Below, in pieces: positions 57,161 through 64,000 of a stretch of DNA of 64,000 nucleotides (positions are counted from its first letter, which is position 1; every line of letters starts with the position of its first letter). The notes beneath the pieces were generated by a model. The model had not been told where the DNA came from and did not search any database. It saw nothing but the letters and a program-made list of their open reading frames with translations. Origin of the DNA: Amycolatopsis jiangsuensis (GTDB taxonomy: Bacteria > Actinomycetota > Actinomycetes > Mycobacteriales > Pseudonocardiaceae); contig NZ_JACHMG010000001.1 in assembly GCF_014204865.1 (NCBI RefSeq), positions 1,240,001 through 1,304,000 of the forward strand, written 5' to 3'. The position numbers and the translations under genes were made by a program.

Positions 57161-58288
57161 TCACCGTCCGGGGAAACGACACTCCAGTGCGTTCGTCGTC
57201 GCGGGATCCTGGACGGCGGCCGTGAGAAAGTCGTTGAAGGCCTGGCTGGACTGGGTCACCTTGGCCGTGTCGTCCGGGGTCATTCCGTGCACGAGCAGCA
57301 CGGCGACACCGACCGTGCCGTCGTCACGGCGGACTTCCGTTCCGCGCGCCAGGATCCCCGTCGTACTCCCGCCCTTGACGCCGATCCCGCGAATTCCCGG
57401 ACGAGGGTGGGGTTTCTGTTCGGAGATACGCCGCGCGACGTCGGCGCCGGGGAAACTGCCGTGGCCGATCGCGGACCAGAGCGAGGCGAGCTGCGCGGCG
57501 GTTCCGCCGGGACCGCCGTCGACGAATGCCGGTTCGTCGGCGCCGGCCGGCACCTGCCGCGAATCCACGTCGGCGCGGAATGCGGCGTCGTGGGCGTACC
57601 GGCGGGCGATTTCCCATTCGGCCTTCCGGCGCGCGGCCCGATCGCCCGAAGCGGGCAGGAGTTCCGGGGTGAAGAACGACGCGAGGAGACCCGTCGTGCT
57701 CGGCAGTTCCGCGTCGTGCCAGCCGACAGTTTCCGCGGCCTCGGCCAGGGCACGGTCGCCGAGGCGGTCCCGGAGGAAGTCGGGCGCGGCGTTGTCACTC
57801 CAGATCATCATCTCGTTGACCAGCTGGTCGAGGCTGACGGTCTGCTCCGGATCCCGCGCGCGTGCGCCGTTCCGCGCCACACCAAGGTGATCCAGGGCGT
57901 GCGCGTGAGCGTCTTCGCCGCCGCCACGGACCGCCCACCGTTCCCAGTCACCGACTCGCACTCGCTCATCCGGAGACACGGCACCCGAGGCGACGGCGCG
58001 CGCGTAGGCGACGAGATTCAGCGCCTTGCTCGCCGAGGCCATCGGCTGCACCTCGTCCGGCCGATGCCGGACCCGGTGACCGCGACCGTCGTCGACCACC
58101 AGAGCGACCTCCGAAGGATGGGCCGCGAGGTAACCCACCCAGCCTTCCACGGAGCCGACGTCCGACGCCACGTCCGCGCACTGGTCGCCGGCACGATCGT
58201 CTTGCCCGCAGGCGGTCAGCAGCAGGGAGAACGCCAGGACGACCGCGCAGAGCGACGCCCGACGCCTCGCCCCGCGCTTCGCCACCAT
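57161..58288 (-). CDS. Lipoprotein serine hydrolase, class A beta-lactamase/PBP fold
   Basis: A 375-residue exported lipoprotein (lipobox LLTAC, Cys27). Motifs are in canonical order: SASK with Ser nucleophile and Lys, SDNAAPDFL for the SxN motif and VKGGSTTG for the K-T/S-G motif. The class A omega-loop Glu cannot be assigned. ATG 58286-58288, with a GTG one codon inside as alternative. Flanked by purU and the Rieske gene on the same strand. It could be a beta-lactamase, a D,D-peptidase or an esterase. Confidence 0.85.
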   Translation of the reverse strand: MVAKRGARRRASLCAVVLAFSLLLTACGQDDRAGDQCADVASDVGSVEGWVGYLAAHPSEVALVVDDGRGHRVRHRPDEVQPMASASKALNLVAYARAVASGAVSPDERVRVGDWERWAVRGGGEDAHAHALDHLGVARNGARARDPEQTVSLDQLVNEMMIWSDNAAPDFLRDRLGDRALAEAAETVGWHDAELPSTTGLLASFFTPELLPASGDRAARRKAEWEIARRYAHDAAFRADVDSRQVPAGADEPAFVDGGPGGTAAQLASLWSAIGHGSFPGADVARRISEQKPHPRPGIRGIGVKGGSTTGILARGTEVRRDDGTVGVAVLLVHGMTPDDTAKVTQSSQAFNDFLTAAVQDPATTNALECRFPGR

Positions 58289-58378
58289 TGCCGCGAGTAT
58301 GGCAGACCGCCCCGCGCCTCGCGCGGTCGTCGCGACGAGATCCGGAAACACCGCTGCCGGCGCGGCTTCCTCCCCCGG

Positions 58379-59515
58379 CTACCGTTGCGGCACCTCGCTT
58401 TCCACCCGCCCGCGCACCCAGTCGTGGAACAGTCCGATGTGGTGCTCACTCGGCACGAGCACACCGCCGCGGGCGTACGCGCGGGAGCCCATGGTGAGCT
58501 GACACCGTTCGCACGCCTCGAAATCCTGCTGGTTCACCCGGTGGAACAGCTCCACCGAACGGGACAGGTCCGCACCGGAGCCGACGACCTCGGGCAGGTA
58601 CAGCCAGTCGCAGCGGACCAACGTGCGATCCGGCGCGAGCGGGAACATCCGGTGCAGGATCACGTGATCGGGCACCAGGTTCACGAACACCTGCGGCCGC
58701 ACGGTGATCGCGTAGTACCGGCGGTCCTGGTGCGCGCCCACCCCGGGCAGCCGCTCCACGCCGGCGCCACCGTCCACAGTGAACCCGGTGACCTCCTCGC
58801 CGAACTCCGCGCCGTGTCCCACGTAGTATTGCGCCGCGTAGCCGTCCGCGAACTCCGGCAGCACCTCGGTGAGTTCCGGGTGGATCGTGGCGCAGTGGTA
58901 GCACTCCATGAAGTTCTCGATGATCTGCTTCCAGTTGGCCCGCACGTCGTACTCGATCCGCCGGCCCAGTTCCAGGTCCTCGATCCGGTAGGCCTCGATC
59001 TCGCCGGGGCCGCCGAGCCGGTCGCTCACGTCCGCCATCACGGTGTCGGCGAAGGACGGCGGCTCCTCGGCGAGGCACACCCACGCGTAGCCGAGCCACT
59101 CGCGCACCGCCAGCCGGGTGAGCCCGTACTCGGTCCGGTCCACGTCGGGCATGCCGGTGAGATTCGGGGCCGCCACGAGCTTGCCGTCCAGCCCGTAGGT
59201 CCAGGCGTGGTACATGCACTGGAACGCGCGCTTGACCGACCCCTTCTCCTCGGCGCAGATCCGGGCGCCGCGGTGGCGGCAGACGTTCAGGAAAGCCCGC
59301 AACCCCCCGTCCCGCCCCCGCGCGACGAGGACGTTCTCCCGTCCGATCTGGACGGTCTCGAACGCACCCGGCGTGGCCAGGTCCGCACTGCGGACCGCGC
59401 AGAACCATTCGGTTTCGAAAATCCGCTCCTGCTCCCGCGTGAAGATCTCCGGGTCGGTGTAATGCCGCCCGGACAACGTCGGCAGCAGGCTCTGCGGGAG
59501 GTCGGTGGTGGTCAC
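58379..59515 (-). CDS. Rieske non-haem iron oxygenase, large subunit
   Basis: A 378-residue oxygenase. The Rieske centre is Cys79-x-His81 and Cys100-x2-His103 (CRHRG, CMYH). The mononuclear iron site is in ENFMECYHCATIHPEL. The overall pattern resembles quaternary-amine demethylases (GbcA, CntA, stachydrine type) more than ring dioxygenases, because no small subunit gene accompanies it. GTG 59513-59515 with GGAG ten bases upstream. Divergent from the genes for its ferredoxin and reductase, 556 bases away. With purU nearby, an N- or O-demethylating role is my inference. Confidence 0.88.
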   Translation of the reverse strand: MTTTDLPQSLLPTLSGRHYTDPEIFTREQERIFETEWFCAVRSADLATPGAFETVQIGRENVLVARGRDGGLRAFLNVCRHRGARICAEEKGSVKRAFQCMYHAWTYGLDGKLVAAPNLTGMPDVDRTEYGLTRLAVREWLGYAWVCLAEEPPSFADTVMADVSDRLGGPGEIEAYRIEDLELGRRIEYDVRANWKQIIENFMECYHCATIHPELTEVLPEFADGYAAQYYVGHGAEFGEEVTGFTVDGGAGVERLPGVGAHQDRRYYAITVRPQVFVNLVPDHVILHRMFPLAPDRTLVRCDWLYLPEVVGSGADLSRSVELFHRVNQQDFEACERCQLTMGSRAYARGGVLVPSEHHIGLFHDWVRGRVESEVPQR

Positions 59516-59804
59516 CGGCGATGCTCCTCTCGGAAAGGACCGGTCGGTCCGCAACGGCCCGGTCCGGGTGTCTCGGGTCGGCTCGGGTGGCTTGGTCGGG
59601 TGGGCGGCTTCGTCGTGCGGGGCACTCGCGTCCGCTCGGGGCTCTGTCGTAGGGGGCCGCGGGCAGGCGCGGCGGGGACGGTCGCGGCAGGGACGTTTCG
59701 GAACCGGCGCCGGAGCTTCGGACCCGCCTACACCCGCCCGGGTGGTCTCGCGCCCGCGACCCGTGCCCCGCCCGGTCTGCCGCCTGGTCGCCACACCGCT
59801 CATT
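59516..59804. other. Left part of Rieske intergenic region
   Basis: The 289 bases upstream of the oxygenase gene. Rich in Arg/Gly/Pro-like codons on both strands with no ribosome binding site, so no gene is supported. It should hold the oxygenase promoter, which I could not place. Confidence 0.4.
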
Positions 59805-59821
59805 TGTTGCGCATCATGCGC
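59805..59821. promoter_or_regulatory. TGTTGCGCAT half-site with partial dyad
   Basis: TGTTGCGCAT (59805-59814) is followed after one base by ATGCGC, giving a 6-bp dyad GCGCAT/ATGCGC. It is the same half-site (T or C at position 8) as at 60009-60018 and 60037-60046. Confidence 0.5.
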
Positions 59822-60008
59822 GTTGTTGCTCTGTCCGGAACACGATGGGACGACTCGGGGGCGCTGTCAAGGCGTGTCCGCCACCGTCACCCGATCACCC
59901 GAACATGCGCTCCGACCACCGGTTTCCCGCGGACCCGGCACCCTGGAATTTTCGTCCGAACTCGTCCCCCGCGAGCTCTTGACGGCGGTTCCCGTGCCGC
60001 CCACACTC

Positions 60009-60046
60009 TGTTGCGTATCACGTTGAGCGTTCCTTAATACGCAACA
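60009..60046. promoter_or_regulatory. TGTTGCGTAT inverted repeat upstream of ferredoxin gene
   Basis: TGTTGCGTAT (60009-60018) and ATACGCAACA (60037-60046) form a perfect 10-bp inverted repeat with an 18-base spacer, ending 25 bases before the ferredoxin ATG. Likely an operator for a regulator not encoded in the window. Confidence 0.6.
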
Positions 60047-60071
60047 AACCCACCCTTCGTCGGAGGACCAA

Positions 60072-60389
60072 ATGCTGCGCGCGTGCACAGTCGACGAACT
60101 GCCCCCGGGTGAGTCCGTCCGGATCGCCGGGCCCGAGCCCATCGCCGTGTTCAACGCCGACGGCGAGCTCTACGCGATCGGCGACACCTGTTCCCACCAG
60201 GACGCCTCACTCGCCGACGGATGGCTGGAGGGCTGCTTCGTCGAATGCCCGTTGCACGCCGCGCTGTTCGACCTGCGCACCGGCATGCCGAGCTGCCTGC
60301 CCGCGAAGCGGCCAGTGCGGACGTATGCGGTGCTCGTCGACGAAGGCGTCATCTACGTGCGTGCCGAAGCTGCCGAGGACGCCGCGTGA
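60072..60389 (+). CDS. Rieske-type ferredoxin
   Basis: A 105-residue soluble ferredoxin. The [2Fe-2S] ligands are Cys40-x-His42 and Cys59-x2-His62 in CSHQDASLADG and CPLHAALFD. ATG 60072 follows GGAGGA. It passes electrons from the following reductase to the Rieske oxygenase divergently encoded upstream. Its stop overlaps the reductase start by three bases, ensuring coupled synthesis. Confidence 0.92.
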   Translation: MLRACTVDELPPGESVRIAGPEPIAVFNADGELYAIGDTCSHQDASLADGWLEGCFVECPLHAALFDLRTGMPSCLPAKRPVRTYAVLVDEGVIYVRAEAAEDAA

Positions 60390-61567
60390 AGACGGTGGCG
60401 ATCGTGGGGGCCTCGCTCGCCGGAGCGCGCGCGGCGCAGGAGCTGCGCGCACAGGGCTTCGACGGGCGGGTGGTGCTCGTCGGCGAGGAGCCGCACCTGC
60501 CCTACGACCGGCCGCCGTTGTCGAAGGCGTTCCTGGCCGGCACGGCGTCACGGGAATCGCTGGACCTTCTCGACAGCGACGATCTCGCCTCCCTGGAGCT
60601 GAGGCTCGGCACGCGCGCCGAACGACTCGACGCGGCGAACGGCAGGCTCGTGCTCTCCGACGGTGAGCTGAAAGCCGACGGGATCGTGCTGGCCACCGGC
60701 GGGCGGGCCCGGACCCTGCCGGACACCGGATCCGTCGCCGGGGTGCATGTCCTGCGCAGCCTCGACGACGCGCTGGCGTTGCGGGCGGAACTGCTGCCCG
60801 GCGCACGGGTGGTCGTGGTCGGCGGCGGGTTCATCGGCGCGGAAGTGGCCTCGACCTGCCGGACGCTCGGACTGGACGTCACCGTCCTGGAAGCACTCGA
60901 AACGCCGCTGACCAGGGTTCTCGGGCCACAGCTGGCGCAGGCCTGCGCCCGGCTGCACGGTCGCCACGGCACCACGCTGCGGTGCGGAGCGGCCGTCGCC
61001 GGCCTCGACACGACCGGGGACGGCGCCCGTCGGCGAGTCACCGCGGTCCGGCTGGAGTCCGGTGAAAGCCTCCCGGCGGACGTCGTCGTGGTCGGCGTCG
61101 GCATGGCGCCCGCCACCGGCTGGCTCGCCGGTTCCGGGCTGGAGACGGCCGGCGGCGTGCACACCACCGCCGGGCTCGTCACGGACCTGCCGAACGTGGT
61201 CGCCGCCGGCGACGTCGCGGCCTACTCCGCGGCCGGCACCGGGCTGCGCCACCGGCACGAGCACTGGACCAACGCGAGCGAACAGGCCCCGGTGGCGGTG
61301 GCGAACCTGCTGGCCGGCCGGCAGGTCCGTGAGTACCGGCCGAGCGGCTACGTGTGGTCCGACCAGTACTCCGGCACCCTTCAGCTGGCCGGGCACCCCG
61401 AGCCCGGCGACGAGATCGTGTTCACCGAGGGAAGCGCCGAAGACGACGCGTTCGCCGCCACCTTCCAGCGCGACGGCCGCACCACCGCGGTCTTCGCGCT
61501 CAACCTCCCCCGTGCCTTCACCCGGTTACGCCGTCAGGCGTTCCGCCGTCCCGCGCCGGTCTCCTGA
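60386..61567 (+). CDS. FAD-dependent ferredoxin reductase
   Basis: A 393-residue pyridine-nucleotide-disulfide oxidoreductase-like reductase. The FAD site is VAIVGASLAGARAAQELR, the NAD(P)H site is VVVVGGGFIGAEVASTCRTLG, and the second FAD motif is VVAAGDVAAY. A C-terminal domain of the rubredoxin/ferredoxin reductase type completes it (WSDQYSGTLQLAG). No redox-active disulfide CxxxxC. GTG 60386 overlaps the ferredoxin stop. With the ferredoxin and oxygenase it forms a full three-component system. Confidence 0.92.
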   Translation: MKTVAIVGASLAGARAAQELRAQGFDGRVVLVGEEPHLPYDRPPLSKAFLAGTASRESLDLLDSDDLASLELRLGTRAERLDAANGRLVLSDGELKADGIVLATGGRARTLPDTGSVAGVHVLRSLDDALALRAELLPGARVVVVGGGFIGAEVASTCRTLGLDVTVLEALETPLTRVLGPQLAQACARLHGRHGTTLRCGAAVAGLDTTGDGARRRVTAVRLESGESLPADVVVVGVGMAPATGWLAGSGLETAGGVHTTAGLVTDLPNVVAAGDVAAYSAAGTGLRHRHEHWTNASEQAPVAVANLLAGRQVREYRPSGYVWSDQYSGTLQLAGHPEPGDEIVFTEGSAEDDAFAATFQRDGRTTAVFALNLPRAFTRLRRQAFRRPAPVS

Positions 61568-61616
61568 CGCACGACTGCGGCGTCCGATGTGGACGGACTG
61601 CCGAAGCACTGCGAAG

Positions 61617-62051
61617 TCACTTGACGACCTGCACGACATCCCCGGGATGCAGCCCGTCGTAGAACGCAACCGCGTCCGCGTGCGAAAGATGCACGCAGCC
61701 GTGCGATTGAGCCTTCAGGCTGCCCTGATGGAAGGCGACACCGGTGTTGGTGAAGAAGACCGAGTACGGCATCGGCCCGTTGAACTCCTTGCTGTAGTGG
61801 TCGATGTCCTTGTACTGCACGTGAAACGTCCCGCGCGGCGTCGGGTACGCCGGCTTCCCGACCGTCACCGGAACCCCGCCACGCACCACCTTGCCCCCGT
61901 CCATCAACCAGGCAGTGTCGGTGGACAACTGCACGCACGCCTTGGCCTGGGCGCCACACGGGGCACCAGCCGCCTGCGCGCTGCCCGCGAACCCGAACGT
62001 CGCCGCCGCCGCGGCCGCCCCCGCCAGTACTGCCGTGATCCTCCGGTACAT
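61617..62051 (-). CDS. Small L,D-transpeptidase (YkuD domain), exported
   Basis: A 144-residue protein. Signal peptide at 1-28 (AGSAQAAGA cleavage region) and a YkuD catalytic domain ending in AFHQGSLKAQSHGCVHLSHADA, with the SHGCVHL motif holding catalytic His and Cys. Start at ATG 62049-62051 after GGGAGG; earlier in-frame starts lack a site. It is much shorter than mycobacterial LdtMt2, having no Ig domains. It may crosslink peptidoglycan or attach proteins. Convergent with the reductase gene. Confidence 0.9.
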   Translation of the reverse strand: MYRRITAVLAGAAAAAATFGFAGSAQAAGAPCGAQAKACVQLSTDTAWLMDGGKVVRGGVPVTVGKPAYPTPRGTFHVQYKDIDHYSKEFNGPMPYSVFFTNTGVAFHQGSLKAQSHGCVHLSHADAVAFYDGLHPGDVVQVVK

Positions 62052-62237
62052 CCCACGCCTCCCGCGCCACCGGCGGCCGCCCCGACCGGCCACCGTCTTG
62101 ATCATGAAATGCCCCACGCGCCCGGCTCCCAATCACCGTGCGCGCATGTGGGTGAACCGGCACCCGGTCCACAGTGGAGATCCGCCGTCGGTCACCAACG
62201 CTCCGCGAGCCGTTGCCGGGGCGCGGCCCGCGGTCGG

Positions 62238-62243
62238 TAACCT
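62238..62243 (+). promoter_or_regulatory. -10 box for leaderless lepB transcript
   Basis: TAACCT is followed by six bases and the GTG of lepB, which would make the mRNA start at the start codon. Confidence 0.5.
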
Positions 62244-62249
62244 GACGCG

Positions 62250-63185
62250 GTGGCCGACCCCTCTCCGCGCGACCCCGTCCCCGGCGAACCCGAGCCAGTA
62301 CCGCCCGACGGGACCGGTCCATCCGGTCCACCCGATCCGTCCGGTTCGGACAGTTCGGGCGGCGCCGAGGATCCGGGCGGCGCCGAGGCCCGTGGCGGCA
62401 AACGGAAGCGGCCGTTCTGGCAGGAGCTGCTGATCCTCATCGGTGCGGCGCTCGTGCTCACCGTGCTGATCCAGCAGTTCGTGGCGAAGGTCTTCCTCAT
62501 CCCGTCCGCGTCGATGGAGACCACGCTGCACGGCTGCGAAGGCTGTTTCGGGGACCGGATCCTGGTCGACCGCATCACCTACGACTTCTCCGACCCCGAG
62601 CCCGGTGACGTCGTGGTGTTCCGCGGTCCGCCGTCGTGGAGTGCGAGCGAGGTCGTGCCGCAGCGGTCGTCCGGCTTCTTCCCCACCGCGATGCGCGAGC
62701 TGGGTTCGCTGGTCGGTTTCGCGCCGTCGGACGAACACGATTTCGTCAAGCGCGTGATCGCGGTCGGCGGGCAGACCGTGCAGTGCTGTGACTCGCAGAG
62801 CCGGGTCCTCGTGGACGGGAAGCCGCTGACCGAGCCGTACGTGCACTGGATGGACCCGGAACATCCAGTGCAGAAGCCGTTCGCGCCGGTCACCGTCCCG
62901 GACGGGAGCCTGTGGGTGATGGGTGACAACCGCGGGAACTCGTGCGACTCCCGCTGCCAGGGCGGCGGCGGGGTACGCGGCACCGTGCCGGTCGACGACG
63001 TCATCGGCAAGGCGCGGCTGATCGTGCTGCCGCCGTCGCGCTGGGGCGTGGTCAGCGGGCAGAACGCGCAGCAGGCCTCGGCCCTCGGCGCACCCGGATG
63101 GCAGCAGGGGCTCCCCCTTGCGGCGGGTACCACGCTCGCCTTTCCGGTGGCGGCCGCGAGCCGCCGGATGCGCCGCCGGGGCTGA
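62250..63185 (+). CDS. lepB: Signal peptidase I
   Basis: A 311-residue membrane peptidase. A Pro/Gly/Asp-rich cytoplasmic tail (1-50) precedes a single TM helix at about 58-78. Catalytic Ser88 is in IPSASMETT and Lys167 in DFVKRVIAVGG. LWVMGDNRGNSCDSR follows, with a Cys pair also at CEGCFGDR. A Trp-rich insert occurs at about 128-160. It removes signal peptides from Sec and Tat substrates. GTG start. The disordered N-terminal tail is longer than usual but common in actinobacteria. Confidence 0.94.
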   Translation: MADPSPRDPVPGEPEPVPPDGTGPSGPPDPSGSDSSGGAEDPGGAEARGGKRKRPFWQELLILIGAALVLTVLIQQFVAKVFLIPSASMETTLHGCEGCFGDRILVDRITYDFSDPEPGDVVVFRGPPSWSASEVVPQRSSGFFPTAMRELGSLVGFAPSDEHDFVKRVIAVGGQTVQCCDSQSRVLVDGKPLTEPYVHWMDPEHPVQKPFAPVTVPDGSLWVMGDNRGNSCDSRCQGGGGVRGTVPVDDVIGKARLIVLPPSRWGVVSGQNAQQASALGAPGWQQGLPLAAGTTLAFPVAAASRRMRRRG

Positions 63186-63293
63186 GCACGAGACGCCGTC
63201 CCGCCCCGCCGTAGCCGGGCGGGCACGCGGTGGCATGATGCCCGCACGGTTCGCGGCCATCCCGGGCCGGGGGCCGGCGAGGAAAGGGGACGC

Positions 63294-63785
63294 TTGAGCA
63301 CGCGCACGACCCAGGTGGACGACCTCCGGCTGGTGGCGCAGCCGAGCGCGGTCTCCTGCACCGAGCTGTTCGTCCGGCTGATCCTCATGGACTGGTCCCT
63401 GCTCCCGATGCTGGAGCAGGTCTCGGCCACCGCGGCCCACCTCGTGGGCGAAGTGGTGGACCAGAGCCACCCGTCCGCGCCGGCGTTCCTCACGGTGCGG
63501 CTGCAACTGCGTGGCGAGATGCTGCTGGTCGAGGTCGAGGACGACCTGCCCGCGCCGAGACCTCCGCGCGACGAGCGGATCGGCGTGCGGCCCGGTGCCG
63601 GCGGCGGCCGGGTGAGCTGGTGCGAGCTGGCGCTGCCCGGCGGCATGTCCGCCGGACAGGTGCAGCTCCCCCGTCGCCAGGGCCGTCGGTCACTGGTTGA
63701 CGAACCGGTCTCCGGCGAGCCCGTGGCCGCCGATCCGCAGGTTCTCGAACGACTGCTCAACCGGCTCAGCGGCTGGTCCGGCTGA
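63294..63785 (+). CDS. ATP-binding (HATPase-like) regulatory protein, tentative
   Basis: A 163-residue protein starting at TTG 63294 after a GGAAAGGGGAC stretch. It has a helix LLPMLEQVSATAAHLVGEVVDQS and strand AFLTVRLQLRGEMLLVEVEDDLPAPRPP, which resemble the N-box region and following strand of anti-sigma-type HATPase proteins. Clear G1/G2 glycine motifs are missing, apart from GVRPGAGGGRVSW. Such degenerate HATPases are common regulators in actinobacteria. Target unknown. Confidence 0.6.
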   Translation: MSTRTTQVDDLRLVAQPSAVSCTELFVRLILMDWSLLPMLEQVSATAAHLVGEVVDQSHPSAPAFLTVRLQLRGEMLLVEVEDDLPAPRPPRDERIGVRPGAGGGRVSWCELALPGGMSAGQVQLPRRQGRRSLVDEPVSGEPVAADPQVLERLLNRLSGWSG

Positions 63786-63806
63786 CCCGGGCGGGTTCCG
63801 CTCCCA

Positions 63807-63855
63807 CTACTTGCCGATTCGGAAAGAAGTCACTACATTCCGAGTAGGCAAGTAG
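63807..63855. promoter_or_regulatory. Promoter enclosed by a long inverted repeat
   Basis: CTACTTGCC (63807-63815) and GGCAAGTAG (63847-63855) are perfect 9-bp arms, with further partial pairing inside (TTCGGAA and TTCCGAG). Between and across them lie TTGCCG (63811-63816) and TACATT (63834-63839) at 17-base spacing, a good housekeeping promoter for the next gene. The dyad covers the -35 and flanks the -10, as expected for an operator. Confidence 0.6.
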
Positions 63856-63870
63856 CAGGAGGTGGATTCC

Positions 63871-64000
63871 GTGGGTGAGCGGGACGAGGCGCGGAGGGCG
63901 GCCGAGGCGCTGGCCGCGGTGCACACGCACCAGGAGCGGGCCGAGAAGGCGGCCCGCCTGCCGTGGTGGGTGTACGCGCTCACGTTCCTCGCGAGCGCCG
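63871..64000 (+). CDS. Membrane protein, N-terminal part (runs off right edge)
   Basis: GTG 63871 after AGGAGG opens a frame of 43 codons to the window end. The first 30 residues are charged and helical (GERDEARRAAEALAAVHTHQERAEKAARL), followed by the start of a hydrophobic segment PWWVYALTFLASA. A cytoplasmic helix then TM helices is the likely topology. The family cannot be told from this part. Strong promoter with a dyad just upstream. Confidence 0.7.
   Translation, partial: MGERDEARRAAEALAAVHTHQERAEKAARLPWWVYALTFLASA

Noticed and set aside
57077..60037. Very long open frame on the plus strand opposite the serine hydrolase and Rieske genes
   Set aside because: Its translation is Arg/His/Val-rich low-complexity sequence and it runs antisense to two genes with clear motifs. 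GC-rich DNA produces such frames.

Overview
The window is high-GC actinobacterial DNA with many GTG and some TTG starts, dense gene packing and several promoters placed directly on the start codon. It carries genes for two low-molecular-weight thiols: mshC (mycothiol) and egtABCD (ergothioneine). It also has a mycobacterial-type fabG-inhA pair, moxR/DUF58/VWA clusters, a RipA-like NlpC/P60 hydrolase, EspG/PPE-type proteins and a coproporphyrin-type ferrochelatase. This fits the Pseudonocardiaceae, probably Amycolatopsis or a close relative; the genus is inferred from general gene content, not from a marker gene.

Layout. 0-4.8 kb: a partial MFS gene coupled to an ArsR-type regulator, a MarR regulator, an ABC-F ribosome-protection type ATPase with a possible attenuator leader, then mshC behind a perfect bidirectional terminator. 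4.9-9.3 kb: an AAA ATPase/VWA pair and a divergent conserved hypothetical gene. 9.3-29.7 kb: a backbone that resembles the mycobacterial hemH-inhA-fabG-VWA-DUF58-moxR-ripA-acn neighbourhood, interrupted by cargo. The cargo comprises a TetR/Cmx-type efflux pair, an MHS permease with a two-component system and a TAXI-type lipoprotein, a thioesterase and trmL, mobA/GNAT genes, and a decayed glycosyltransferase. 29.9-49.6 kb: an accessory block with an XRE regulator facing an unusual alpha/beta-hydrolase-MBL fusion, an EfeO/EfeB iron module with a phosphoesterase and a secreted peptidase-like hydrolase, the egtABCD operon ending in a DDN-like F420 protein, a LysR/amino-acid dehydrogenase pair, and an EspG/PPE mini-operon. 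49.7-64 kb: a TetR gene that closely resembles AcnR, two CNNM/CBS membrane proteins, a conserved putative glycosylase, an aldo/keto reductase, a C1-folate pair (purU plus a cyclodeaminase-like gene), a lipoprotein serine hydrolase, a complete three-component Rieske oxygenase, an L,D-transpeptidase, signal peptidase I and a partial membrane protein.

How parts work together. The acn promoter carries a match to the published AcnR operator laid over its -10 region, and a second near-match lies in front of the AcnR-like gene 20 kb away. The Rieske oxygenase, its ferredoxin and its reductase share a region with repeated TGTTGCGYAT half-sites. Their closeness to formyl-THF deformylase suggests oxidative demethylation feeding C1-folate metabolism. 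No tRNA, rRNA, CRISPR array or insertion sequence was recognised. The least ordinary sequences are the hydrolase-MBL fusion with an altered metal motif, a 39-bp repeat that copies the ribosome binding site and start codon between DUF58 and VWA genes, and a 7-residue repeat expansion inside EgtA.
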